Shown here piece by piece: positions 52,331-64,000 of a DNA stretch of 64,000 nt. The notes beneath the pieces were generated by a model. It made no database searches. It was given only the letters and a program-made list of their open reading frames with translations, and had not been told where the DNA came from. How positions within the stretch are numbered: the stretch's first letter is position 1; each line of letters begins with the position of its first letter. Position numbers and translations under genes: made by a program. Location: contig JAPYMA010000673.1 in the NCBI GenBank assembly GCA_035041965.1, positions 93,801 to 157,800 of the forward strand. Direction: 5' to 3'. This stretch comes from Anisakis pegreffii. Its lineage: Eukaryota; Nematoda; Chromadorea; Rhabditida; Anisakidae.

Positions 52331-55300
52331 ATGATGATATTAACCAGATTGCTGCTCTTAATAAGCATTATTTGCGTACGTCTTTGTAGCGCTATTAAAT
52401 TCGACAAATTCACTATCGAACGGATTCGTTTATCCGAGCGCAGTTTCAATATACAGCTGCAATCCGGCAATGAAACAGACCGATTAAGGAGGTACAACTT
52501 CCATTCTAATCATGCCTTATCGATTTGCTTCTAAGCTATCAGAGCCCCAAAAACTGTAGACACTTGGTTCGAAAAGCTGCAGGATAATACTGAATGGAAA
52601 AATATCGGAGCTCGAGTTTCAGCCAAGTACGTGAAGTTAGAGCCTTCCACTGACTCAGATCCTGTTTCTTAGCCTGTGGCTAAGCCTGCTCTCAAATCTG
52701 CTCGCAGGCCTGTCGAGCTTTTGAACTCTCGACACGTTCTCAATGAGCCGATATTGAGCTATCCAACTGACAGTTAATTAATTGTGAATGCTGCTGCTGC
52801 TTCAGGATTTAGTTTCGTTTTGTTTCAGAGAAACTTATGCAGCACAGAAAGTACGCAATGTCAGTTATTTGTTGAATAATATCCTGAAAAATTACGATAA
52901 AAATTTTCGTCCAAATTTTGATCGTACGTTTATTATTATGAGTATTAATTGTTGAATTTCTTTTTTCAAGAATGCTAAATTCTATCTTAACATATTTATC
53001 TCATCGTTATCGTGCGATAAGTGCAATAAGTTTCACCAATCGTTTCGGCAGTGTTCTTGTTTTCACTGCATTCAATCACAATCCATTCTCATGAAGAATT
53101 TCCAGGGAAGCAACCCACTCTGGTCTACATCGATATATTTGTGCGCACAATGGGACCTATCTCTGAGCTTACCGACGTTTGTTACTTTATTGGAGAGATA
53201 TTAAGATATTAACTAGATATGGAGAGATATTTGTAACTTTATGAAATAGCTGATAGCTGATTTCTTTTTTTGATGACCGATAAAAATATGCCGTATTTAT
53301 AGACGTACGCATTCGACTGTTACTTTCGTCAAACATGGAGTGACGATCGCTTGAGATTTAATAGTGAATATCGTAAAACTCTTTCATTGGGTATGTCGAT
53401 GCTTGACAAAATATGGAAACCAGATACGGTGATTAGTCACTGATCAATTTATAGAGTTGCCGAACTATGGGAATACTTCTTATGATCAATTGTTCTTTTT
53501 TCGATTTTTTATACGCATGAAAACTTTATGAAGATTGATTCCAATTGTTTGATATAATCAAATTAATCCAGTATTATCGGCTGGTTTCGTATGGCTAAAT
53601 TAATCAATTAATCATTTCATTGTTTGCATTTATTCAGCATAAAAGTTCACTGCATCCGCTGCATTTAAGCTTCATCCAATTTGCTTGTCTGAAAGAAGTG
53701 GCGTGATCACTGGATTAATCCAGATGAATGTTTAATGACTATAGCAATTGCAGTTCTTTTGGAATGGTCATGGATCGTGGATACATACGTTGACAACGCC
53801 GAATCGCTTAGTTCGGTTAAGCGCAGAGGGTGAAATTCTTTATTCATCAAGATTAACTGTCAAAGCGAAATGTCAAATGGACCTACATCGATATCCATTG
53901 GATATTCAAGTATCAATTCATCGCAGTCTTCATTTTTTCAAATTTTCAATACGCAGCTGCTCCATTGGTTCAGAGTTTTCTCATGTGTGTACGTGTACAC
54001 CACAAATATTGAATTCATTTACCTTGAATGATTACCTGGATTGGCTAGGCTATCAAACGTTTACAACGTTGCTGGCCACAGTGCTCGCGTTTCCGATGGC
54101 ATTGTTTTAGCCTTGATTGACACCACCCCGCCGGTTAGGCGAGCAGGCCAACTGAGCACAACCGAGTATTTAATTAGTTGCCGTGAATACTTTGCACAAT
54201 TAAACGTAGCCAAATACCAATCTAATTAATAATCATAACTCTACAAAATAAACATTCCGCCGATCGCTAACAGCGGTCAACGAAACAACCGCTCGAGGTA
54301 TAAGTAACAAGTAATAATGATACCACACTGAAATACATGTTTCATGGTCATAAAACACAGCATCTTGAGACCTATGACATTTTCGAATTTGATCTCTGTT
54401 AGCTGCTCCTTTCTCACATATCATATTCTTATGCGACATTGAAACAAAAAAGGGAGCAGGCAGGTGAGAAGAAGTAATATGCGGTAAGATTATATGGCGC
54501 AATGTGCTGTTTGTCAACATTTATGAGCTTAAGATCTATGGTGAAATGTTGAAGGCATGTCGTCTGATAATTGGAAGTTTCGCATACGGTGCAAACGAAA
54601 TGCAATTTCGTTGGAGAACAGTGGGTGGTAATCGAGGTGTACATATGGACTACGAAGCTCTTCATGACTTACCGCAATTTGAATTACGACATTTTCAACT
54701 GTTGAATAATTCAGTGATGCATCGAGATGGTCAGAAGTGTTTCTATCGCTAAGTTCATGATGAACAATAATAAACCATTGAGCACATCATTTTTGCTTCA
54801 ATTAAATAAATAATTGGACGATACTGAATCGGGTACCTGTCTAAAGACAATCTGTCTAAAGACATTTTGCCTAAAGACACATTGCCTAACTGACGGTTTT
54901 TTAATGGATATTTCGCCTATTAGGCAAACTGTTCCTTAGGCAAACTTTCCGTTAGGCAATGTGTCTTTAGGTAAAATGTCTTTAAGCAGATTGACCGGTC
55001 ACGACTGAAGCGAGATCAGTTCAACTTGAAATCAAGTTCTGTGAAATTTTCAGTGAACTATTCGGCATTAGAAGTTCGATTTTATTTGCATCGTCACTTT
55101 GGATATTTCTTAATAAATTTTTATGTGCCATGTACCTTAATTGTACTTTTGTCGTGGGTTGCACTATGGATTAATCGAGAAGCAACATCAGATCGTATTG
55201 GTCTCGGTGAGTGGAATAATTCGGAACTAAGTTCACGTCAAACGATAAATTTTGCTTGAAGCAGTCAATTGCAGGCATCACCAGTGTGCTAACGATGACT

Positions 55301-56365
55301 TTTCTGTCGTTTGACAGTCGTTCCGAGTCACCTCGTGTGGATTTTCCGACTGCACTCGATGTTTATATTCTGATTTGTTTTATGACATTGTTGATTTGCA
55401 TTTGTGAATTCACGGTCGTTCATTACTACACGAAATTCAACACGGCTGATCCAGAATTGCAAAGGGCCGAGAAAGACCGAATTCGACGAATGCTGAGAAA
55501 GGTTCCGAAAGAAGCGATGTTGAGGTGATTTCATATCATTCTCGATATTTACTCTAATTTTGAACATATTATGATGAACCAAGATTAATCTCATAATGGT
55601 TCCATTTTGATGTGCGCATTAACATCAATTTCATTCTCAGTTCTTATTTTCTATCGCCAAAATGTGTCTAGAAATAACTTCTTTTCAGTGGTCGTCAGAT
55701 GATACTCCGCAGACGTTCAGTGGCAGTCTCAGATAAATTCGTTAGTTCAATTCATTCAATCTTGTTTGTTCGTGCAATGCCATCTCCGTTCATTCATCTC
55801 TGACAAACTCCATATCATTTTCAGACTATTCACTTGTTAAATCCACTAACGAAACTTTTCAGAATCGACTCGATGGAGGTCGCTATTCAGTATGCGCTCA
55901 TCGGAACAGTGATCCACCACCTCAAGGAAACTATCTCTTAACGCAGCAACCAGCACCCAAATCGAACACAACTTTAAGCGAATTTGATATTCGCACATTT
56001 CAAACAGATTCTCTTGGGTGGCGTCTTTACTACATGATGATTGATTTGGTCAGTTGCTGCGTTCTTCTTATCATTTCCTGATTAAAATGCATCCGAATCC
56101 TTGTAATAATCGTTTTTGATTTGATATTAACGGTTTGTTGTCCACTTGCAAAGTTTCTGCAATCAGCTGTTCAGTACGAAAATGAGTTTGTTTTCAGGGA
56201 AAGCGAACAGATCCGTTCGAAATACAAGTCAACTCGATAAGTGTTCTCGATAAAATCTGTCGACTCATTTTGCCGATTGCATTCGCGTCCGTTGTTCTCA
56301 TCTACTACAACTTCTACGCGAATACACCTCATCACATCGCTTTTCATGATCAATATTCATTCTGA
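52331..56365 (+). CDS. Cys-loop ligand-gated ion channel subunit, GRD/LGC-36/37-like (GABA receptor group)
   Basis: Eleven exons (52331-52491, 52829-52923, 53106-53176, 53303-53428, 53754-53909, 54555-54729, 55054-55206, 55275-55524, 55689-55740, 55863-56048, 56198-56365) join in phase to 530 aa. It starts with a signal peptide (MMILTRLLLLISIICVRLCS). The ligand-binding domain shows YIDIFVRTMGPISE, CYFRQTWSDDRL, KIWKPDTFFWNG, and a canonical Cys-loop of C191 and C205 with 13 residues between (MDLHRYPLDIQ). IGSFAYGANE (loop B region) follows. M1 is FYVPCTLIVLLSWVALWINR, M2 GITSVLTMTFLSF, M3 ALDVYILICFMTLLICICEF, and M4 lies in the last exon. The M3-M4 loop contains RRRSVAVSD, a possible PKA site. 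The M1-M2 linker reads REATSDRIGLG instead of the anion-type PAR motif. Subunits of this group form pentamers at neuronal or muscle membranes; the ligand is most likely GABA. Confidence 0.95.
52538..52777 (+). pseudogene. Coding-like relic in the first intron of the channel gene
   Basis: One frame reads IRAPKTVDTWFEKLQDNTEW and continues for about 44 codons to a TAG at 52670, then for 34 more codons to TAA. The composition differs from the surrounding AT-rich intron, being richer in GC with balanced residues (PSTDSDPVS, then PVAKPALKSARRPVELLNSR). I recognise no family. It may be a fragment of a mobile element or of a dead gene. It could also be a cassette exon, but the in-frame stop argues against that. 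Confidence 0.4.
54029..54275 (+). repeat. Dispersed repeat, copy C
   Basis: Matches copy A over its first 165 bp (ATTACCTGGATTGG to GCCGTGAATAC) and the reverse complement of copy B over its whole length to ATTCCGCCGATCGCT. It lies in the intron between channel exons 5 and 6, in sense orientation. Confidence 0.87.
54848..54993. mobile_element. Fold-back (MITE-like) element in a channel-gene intron
   Basis: Arms of about 45 bp at 54848-54893 and 54949-54993 are inverted repeats with three or four mismatches. The left arm contains CAATCTG, GACATTTTGCCTAAAGACAC and ATTGCCTAAC, and the right arm their complements. The 55-bp loop repeats the TTAGGCAAAC core twice. GCCTAA/TTAGGC is the shared word throughout. 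It lies in the intron between exons 6 and 7. Confidence 0.75.
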
Positions 56366-56659
56366 ACTGTAATTGAACTCGTATCGTTTATGAATATAAT
56401 TTACAAATTTCATTGCTCGAGCGAAACTAAAATACATGCAACTTTTCAAAATTTGCAGCAATAATTTGAATGGCACATTTAACCTTCTATTAAACGATGC
56501 TCATGATTTTTGATTTCATCGGAGGCTTTTCATTAGTTCCAAGGAAAGGTTACAAACTCGCCCAAGCCTTTCGGAACGAGATTTTTTGTTCTGGAACCAT
56601 TGAATTTTAGATATTCGACGATGAACAGGAACCGTAAACTTTCCACGAAATCGGAAAAC

Positions 56660-56775
56660 GTTATTAGTTTGAGTTAACAGCTCCTGAAATTCCAAATGTA
56701 TTGCCCAGTTTGATCAGGACATACGCAATGTTTCCAAAGGAAACGGAATGCCTTCGATCACATTCAGTTACGTCA
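56660..56775 (+). repeat. Degraded edge copy of the 238-bp satellite
   Basis: Upstream of the first clear unit, the sequence still follows the unit with many changes: TTAGTTTGA, then CAGTTTGATCAGGACATACG, then CAATG and TCAGATACC in the right order. This is the usual look of the outermost, unhomogenised copy of a tandem array. Its left limit is unclear. Confidence 0.5.
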
Positions 56776-59700
56776 GATACCTTCAGAAAATCAGCTATTT
56801 CTCTAAACGTAAGCAAAATCGTCCAACAACATATATACATTTCTGAAACTAGAGAATCTGGGGAATCTAATCATGTGAAGAAATTGCCATGTTACTGAGC
56901 AGATCTGAGGACACCGTTAGTTTGAACATGGTAACCCTGATACTGCTAAAGGAATGTACAGATTGATCAATAGAGATACAATGCGATGAAATGAACGCTG
57001 CCGAGCTACTTGAGATACCTTCAGAAAATCAGCTATTTCTCTAAACTTAAGCAAAATCGTCCAACAACATATATACATTTCTGAAACTAGAGAATCTGGG
57101 GAATCTAATCATGTGAAGAAATTGCCATGTTACTGAGCAGATCTGAGGACACCGTTAGTTTGAACATGGTAACCCTGATACTGCTAAAGGAATGTACAGA
57201 TTGATCAATAGAGATACAATGCGATGAAATGAACGCTGCCGAGCTACTTGAGATACCTTCAGAAAATCAGCTATTTCTCTAAACTTAAGCAAAATCGTCC
57301 AACAACATATATACATTTCTGAAACTAGAGAATCTGGGGAATCTAATCATGTGAAGAAATTGCCATGTTACTGAGCAGATCTGAGGACACCGTTAGTTTG
57401 AACATGGTAACCCTGATACTGCTAAAGGAATGTACAGATTGATCAATAGAGATACAATGCGATGAAATGAACGCTGCCGAGCTACTTGAGATACCTTCAG
57501 AAAATCAGCTATTTCTCTAAACTTAAGCAAAATCGTCCAACAACATATATACATTTCTGAAACTAGAGAATCTGGGGAATCTAATCATGTGAAGAAATTG
57601 CCATGTTACTGAGCAGATCTGAGGACACCGTTAGTTTGAACATGGTAACCCTGATACTGCTAAAGGAATGTACAGATTGATCAATAGAGATACAATGCGA
57701 TGAAATGAACGCTGCCGAGCTACTTGAGATACCTTCAGAAAATCAGCTATTTCTCTAAACTTAAGCAAAATCGTCCAACAACATATATACATTTCTGAAA
57801 CTAGAGAATCTGGGGAATCTAATCATGTGAAGAAATTGCCATGTTACTGAGCAGATCTGAGGACACCGTTAGTTTGAACATGGTAACCCTGATACTGCTA
57901 AAGGAATGTACAGATTGATCAATAGAGATACAATGCGATGAAATGAACGCTGCCGAGCTACTTGAGATACCTTCAGAAAATCAGCTATTTCTCTAAACTT
58001 AAGCAAAATCGTCCAACAACATATGTACATTTCTGAAACTAGAGAATCTGGGGAATCTAATCATGTGAAGAAATTGCCATGACCTTCTGGCACTGAGCAG
58101 ATCTCGAGGACACCGTTGGTCTGAACATACGGTAACCGTGATACTGCTAAAGGAATGTACAGATTGAGTCAATAGGATACAATGCGTGACGATGAACGCT
58201 GCCGAGCTACTTGAGATACCTTCAGAAAATCAGCTATTTCTCTAAACTTAAGCAAAATCGTCCAACAACATATGTACATTTCTGAAACTAGAGAATCTGG
58301 GGAATCTAATCATGTGAAGAAATTGCCATGTTACTGAGCAGATCTGAGGACACCGTTAGTTTGAACATGGTAACCCTGATACTGCTAAAGGAATGTACAG
58401 ATTGATCAATAGAGATACAATGCGATGAAATGAACGCTGCCGAGCTACTTGAGATACCTTCAGAAAATCAGCTATTTCTCTAAACTTAAGCAAAATCGTC
58501 CAACAACATATATACATTTCTGAAACTAGAGAATCTGGGGAATCTAATCATGTGAAGAAATTGCCATGTTACTGAGCAGATCTGAGGACACCGTTAGTTT
58601 GAACATGGTAACCCTGATACTGCTAAAGGAATGTACAGATTGATCAATAGAGATACAATGCGATGAAATGAACGCTGCCGAGCTACTTGAGATACCTTCA
58701 GAAAATCAGCTATTTCTCTAAACTTAAGCAAAATCGTCCAACAACATATATACATTTCTGAAACTAGAGAATCTGGGGAATCTAATCATGTGAAGAAATT
58801 GCCATGTTACTGAGCAGATCTGAGGACACCGTTAGTTTGAACATGGTAACCCTGATACTGCTAAAGGAATGTACAGATTGATCAATAGAGATACAATGCG
58901 ATGAAATGAACGCTGCCGAGCTACTTGAGATACCTTCAGAAAATCAGCTATTTCTCTAAACTTAAGCAAAATCGTCCAACAACATATATACATTTCTGAA
59001 ACTAGAGAATCTGGGGAATCTAATCATGTGAAGAAATTGCCATGTTACTGAGCAGATCTGAGGACACCGTTAGTTTGAACATGGTAACCCTGATACTGCT
59101 AAAGGAATGTACAGATTGATCAATAGAGATACAATGCGATGAAATGAACGCTGCCGAGCTACTTGAGATACCTTCAGAAAATCAGCTATTTCTCTAAACT
59201 TAAGCAAAATCGTCCAACAACATATATACATTTCTGAAACTAGAGAATCTGGGGAATCTAATCATGTGAAGAAATTGCCATGTTACTGAGCAGATCTGAG
59301 GACACCGTTAGTTTGAACATGGCCTTACAAGTACTGCTAAAGGAATGTCATAATTGATCAATAAGAAATACAATGCACACGATGAAATGAACAGCTGCCG
59401 AAAGCTACTTGAGATACCTTCAGAAAATCAGCTATTTCTCTAAACTTAAGCAAAATCGTCCAACAACATATATACATTTCTGAAACTAGAGAATCTGGGA
59501 ATCTAATCATGTGAAGAAATTGCCATGTTACTGAGCAGATCTGAGGACACCGTTAGTTTGAACATGGTAACCCTGATACTGCTAAAGGAATGTACAGATT
59601 GATCAATAGAGATACAATGCGATGAAATGAACGCTGCCGAGCTACTTGAGATACCTTCAGAAAATCAGCTATTTCTCTAAACTTAAGCAAAATCGTCCAA

Positions 59701-62700
59701 CAACATATATACATTTCTGAAACTAGAGAATCTGGGGAATCTAATCATGTGAAGAAATTGCCATGTTACTGAGCAGATCTGAGGACACCGTTAGTTTGAA
59801 CATGGTAACCCTGATACTGCTAAAGGAATGTACAGATTGATCAATAGAGATACAATGCGATGAAATGAACGCTGCCGAGCTACTTGAGATACCTTCAGAA
59901 AATCAGCGTCCAACAACATATATACATTTTCTGAAACTAGAGAATCTGGGGAATCTAATCATGTGAAGAAATTGCCATGTTACTGAGCAGATCTGAGGAC
60001 ACCGTTAGTTTGAACATGGTAACCCTGATACTGCTAAAGGAATGTACAGATTGATCAATAGAGATACAATGCGATGAAATGAACGCTGCCGAGCTACTTG
60101 AGATACCTTCAGAAAATCAGCTATTTCTCTAAACTTAAGCAAAATCGTCCAACAACATATATACATTTCTGAAACTAGAGAATCTGGGGAATCTAATCAT
60201 GTGAAGAAATTGCCATGTTACTGAGCAGATCTGAGGACACCGTTAGTTTGAACATGGTAACCCTGATACTGCTAAAGGAATGTACAGATTGATCAATAGA
60301 GATACAATGCGATGAAATGAACGCTGCCGAGCTACTTGAGATACCTTCAGAAAATCAGCTATTTCTCTAAACTTAAGCAAAATCGTCCAACAACATATAT
60401 ACATTTCTGAAACGAAGAAATTGCCATGTTACTGAGCAGATCTGAGGACACCGTTAGTTTGAACATGGTAACCCTGATACTGCTAAAGGAATGTACAGAT
60501 TGATCAATAGAGATACAATGCGATGAAATGAACGCTGCCGAGCTACTTGAGATACCTTCAGAAAATCAGCTATTTCTCTAAACTTAAGCAAAATCGTCCA
60601 ACAACATATATACATTTCTGAAACTAGAGAATCTGGGGAATCTAATCATGTGAAGAAATTGCCATGTTACTGAGCAGATCTGAGGACACCGTTAGTTTGA
60701 ACATGGTAACCCTGATACTGCTAAAGGAATGTACAGATTGATCAATAGAGATACAATGCGATGAAATGAACGCTGCCGAGCTACTTGAGATACCTTCAGA
60801 AAATCAGCTATTTCTCTAAACTTAAGCAAAATCGTCCAACAACATATATACATTTCTGAAACTAGAGAATCTGGGGAATCTAATCATGTGAAGAAATTGC
60901 CATGTTACTGAGCAGATCTGAGGACACCGTTAGTTTGAACATGGTAACCCTGATACTGCTAAAGGAATGTACAGATTGATCAATAGAGATACAATGCGAT
61001 GAAATGAACGCTGCCGAGCTACTTGAGATACCTTCAGAAAATCAGCTATTTCTCTAAACTTAAGCAAAATCGTCCAACAACATATATACATTTCTGAAAC
61101 TAGAGAATCTGGGGAATCTAATCATGTGAAGAAATTGCCATGTTACTGAGCAGATCTGAGGACACCGTTAGTTTGAACATGGTAACCCTGATACTGCTAA
61201 AGGAATGTACAGATTGATCAATAGAGATACAATGCGATGAAATGAACGCTGCCGAGCTACTTGAGATACCTTCAGAAAATCAGCTATTTCTCTAAACTTA
61301 AGCAAAATCGTCCAACAACATATATACATTTCTGAAACTAGAGAATCTGGGGAATCTAATCATGTGAAGAAATTGCCATGTTACTGAGCAGATCTGAGGA
61401 CACCGTTAGTTTGAACATGGTAACCCTGATACTGCTAAAGGAATGTACAGATTGATCAATAGAGATACAATGCGATGAAATGAACGCTGCCGAGCTACTT
61501 GAGATACCTTCAGAAAATCAGCTATTTCTCTAAACTTAAGCAAAATCGTCCAACAACATATATACATTTCTGAAACTAGAGAATCTGGGGAATCTAATCA
61601 TGTGAAGAAATTGCCATGTTACTGAGCAGATCTGAGGACACCGTTAGTTTGAACATGGTAACCCTGATACTGCTAAAGGAATGTACAGATTGATCAATAG
61701 AGATACAATGCGATGAAATGAACGCTGCCGAGCTACTTGAGATACCTTCAGAAAATCAGCTATTTCTCTAAACTTAAGCAAAATCGTCCAACAACATATA
61801 TACATTTCTGAAACTAGAGAATCTGGGGAATCTAATCATGTGAAGAAATTGCCATGTTACTGAGCAGATCTGAGGACACCGTTAGTTTGAACATGGTAAC
61901 CCTGATACTGCTAAAGGAATGTACAGATTGATCAATAGAGATACAATGCGATGAAATGAACGCTGCCGAGCTACTTGAGATACCTTCAGAAAATCAGCTA
62001 TTTCTCTAAACTTAAGCAAAATCGTCCAACAACATATATACATTTCTGAAACTAGAGAATCTGGGGAATCTAATCATGTGAAGAAATTGCCATGTTACTG
62101 AGCAGATCTGAGGACACCGTTAGTTTGAACATGGTAACCCTGATACTGCTAAAGGAATGTACAGATTGATCAATAGAGATACAATGCGATGAAATGAACG
62201 CTGCCGAGCTACTTGAGATACCTTCAGAAAATCAGCTATTTCTCTAAACTTAAGCAAAATCGTCCAACAACATATATACATTTCTGAAACTAGAGAATCT
62301 GGGGAATCTAATCATGTGAAGAAATTGCCATGTTACTGAGCAGATCTGAGGACACCGTTAGTTTGAACATGGTAACCCTGATACTGCTAAAGGAATGTAC
62401 AGATTGATCAATAGAGATACAATGCGATGAAATGAACGCTGCCGAGCTACTTGAGATACCTTCAGAAAATCAGCTATTTCTCTAAACTTAAGCAAAATCG
62501 TCCAACAACATATATACATTTCTGAAACTAGAGAATCTGGGGAATCTAATCATGTGAAGAAATTGCCATGTTACTGAGCAGATCTGAGGACACCGTTAGT
62601 TTGAACATGGTAACCCTGATACTGCTAAAGGAATGTACAGATTGATCAATAGAGATACAATGCGATGAAATGAACGCTGCCGAGCTACTTGAGATACCTT

Positions 62701-64000
62701 CAGAAAATCAGCTATTTCTCTAAACTTAAGCAAAATCGTCCAACAACATATATACATTTCTGAAACTAGAGAATCTGGGGAATCAGATCTGAGGACACCG
62801 TTAGTTTGAACATGGTAACCCTGATACTGCTAAAGGAATGTACAGATTGATCAATAGAGATACAATGCGATGAAATGAACGCTGCCGAGCTACTTGAGAT
62901 ACCTTCAGAAAATCAGCTATTTCTCTAAACTTAAGCAAAATCGTCCAACAACATATATACATTTCTGAAACTAGAGAATCTGGGGAATCTAATCATGTGA
63001 AGAAATTGCCATGTTACTGAGCAGATCTGAGGACACCGTTAGTTTGAACATGGTAACCCTGATACTGCTAAAGGAATGTACAGATTGATCAATAGAGATA
63101 CAATGCGATGAAATGAACGCTGCCGAGCTACTTGAGATACCTTCAGAAAATCAGCTATTTCTCTAAACTTAAGCAAAATCGTCCAACAACATATATACAT
63201 TTCTGAAACTAGAGAATCTGGGGAATCTAATCATGTGAAGAAATTGCCATGTTACTGAGCAGATCTGAGGACACCGTTAGTTTGAACATGGTAACCCTGA
63301 TACTGCTAAAGGAATGTACAGATTGATCAATAGAGATACAATGCGATGAAATGAACGCTGCCGAGCTACTTGAGATACCTTCAGAAAATCAGCTATTTCT
63401 CTAAACTTAAGCAAAATCGTCCAACAACATATATACATTTCTGAAACTAGAGAATCTGGGGAATCTAATCATGTGAAGAAATTGCCATGTTACTGAGCAG
63501 ATCTGAGGACACCGTTAGTTTGAACATGGTAACCCTGATACTGCTAAAGGAATGTACAGATTGATCAATAGAGATACAATGCGATGAAATGAACGCTGCC
63601 GAGCTACTTGAGATACCTTCAGAAAATCAGCTATTTCTCTAAACTTAAGCAAAATCGTCCAACAACATATATACATTTCTGAAACTAGAGAATCTGGGGA
63701 ATCTAATCATGTGAAGAAATTGCCATGTTACTGAGCAGATCTGAGGACACCGTTAGTTTGAACATGGTAACCCTGATACTGCTAAAGGAATGTACAGATT
63801 GATCAATAGAGATACAATGCGATGAAATGAACGCTGCCGAGCTACTTGAGATACCTTCAGAAAATCAGCTATTTCTCTAAACTTAAGCAAAATCGTCCAA
63901 CAACATATATACATTTCTGAAACTAGAGAATCTGGGGAATCTAATCATGTGAAGAAATTGCCATGTTACTGAGCAGATCTGAGGACACCGTTAGTTTGAA
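56776..64000 (+). repeat. 238-bp satellite DNA array, 30 complete units plus a partial, open at the window end
   Basis: Units begin with GATACCTTCAGAAAATCAGC at 56776, 57014, 57252 and so on, with a regular 238-bp step, and the last, partial unit starts at 63850. Most units are identical or nearly so. Exceptions: unit 57966 (249 bp) and unit 59167 (246 bp) have small insertions and substitutions clustered in their second halves. Units 59888, 60340 and 62693 carry internal deletions (lengths 214, 211 and 205), and unit 59413 lacks one base. Each full unit carries one BglII-type AGATCT. No long frame is kept through the array. It may be a centromeric, subtelomeric or other heterochromatic satellite; the sequence alone does not decide which. 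Confidence 0.97.

Noticed and set aside
56701..56898. 65-codon plus-strand frame at the satellite edge
   Set aside because: It spans the degraded edge copy and the first satellite unit, is not kept in later units, and has no protein motif.
56776..64000. Possible CRISPR-like array because of regular repeats
   Set aside because: The whole 238-bp unit repeats without unique spacers, in a eukaryotic context. It is a plain tandem satellite.

Overview
The window looks like a chromosomal segment of a nematode genome (Chromadorea; I cannot fix the genus). It is AT-rich. Its genes are cut into short exons bounded by GT and (T)TTCAG splice sites, and several families are nematode-specific or nematode-expanded: an Srab-type chemoreceptor, a CHK/DUF1679 kinase-like protein, a tau-tubulin-kinase-like CK1 kinase and a small secreted protein. 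No bacterial or viral gene organisation is visible. Genes were rebuilt by hand from both strands, joining exons only where reading phase is kept across every junction. All eight models close with consistent phase and a stop codon.

Layout: (1) 608-1555 (+), a 148-aa secreted nematode protein with a phased cluster of TAATCC motifs just upstream. (2) About 8 kb without a convincing gene (1556-9570): AAT microsatellites, a 23-bp minisatellite and the first copy of a dispersed repeat. (3) 10752-11000 (+), a doubtful coding stretch ending in a CaaX-like motif. (4) 12168-16042 (-), a CHK/DUF1679 protein, and 16441-18920 (-), an AGXT2-type class III aminotransferase; the two lie head to tail 398 bp apart. 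(5) 20885-33693 (+), a 30-exon gene for the ribosome-biogenesis HEAT-repeat protein UTP10/HEATR1, divergent from AGXT2. (6) 34694-38645 (-), an unrecognised 298-aa protein with an N-terminal membrane segment and very basic low-complexity tracts, and 39404-43140 (-), a TTBK-like kinase, again head to tail. (7) 44832-48669 (-), a seven-transmembrane Srab-type receptor. (8) A decayed tRNA-Tyr-like sequence near 51.5 kb. (9) 52331-56365 (+), a complete Cys-loop ligand-gated channel subunit of the GRD/LGC type with an unusual pore entrance. (10) From about 56.66 kb to the window end, a 238-bp satellite: 30 complete units plus a partial one, with a degraded edge copy on its left.

The genes do not form one pathway. 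They mix housekeeping (UTP10, AGXT2), signalling (kinase), sensory (Srab) and neuromuscular (channel) functions. What links the regions is repeat activity: three copies of a 150-250-bp dispersed element (two of them in introns), two fold-back elements in introns, a LINE relic in a kinase intron, duplicated exon fragments in the CHK gene, and the satellite block. The most novel-looking items are the 298-aa protein, the dispersed element, the channel's pore sequence and the satellite.
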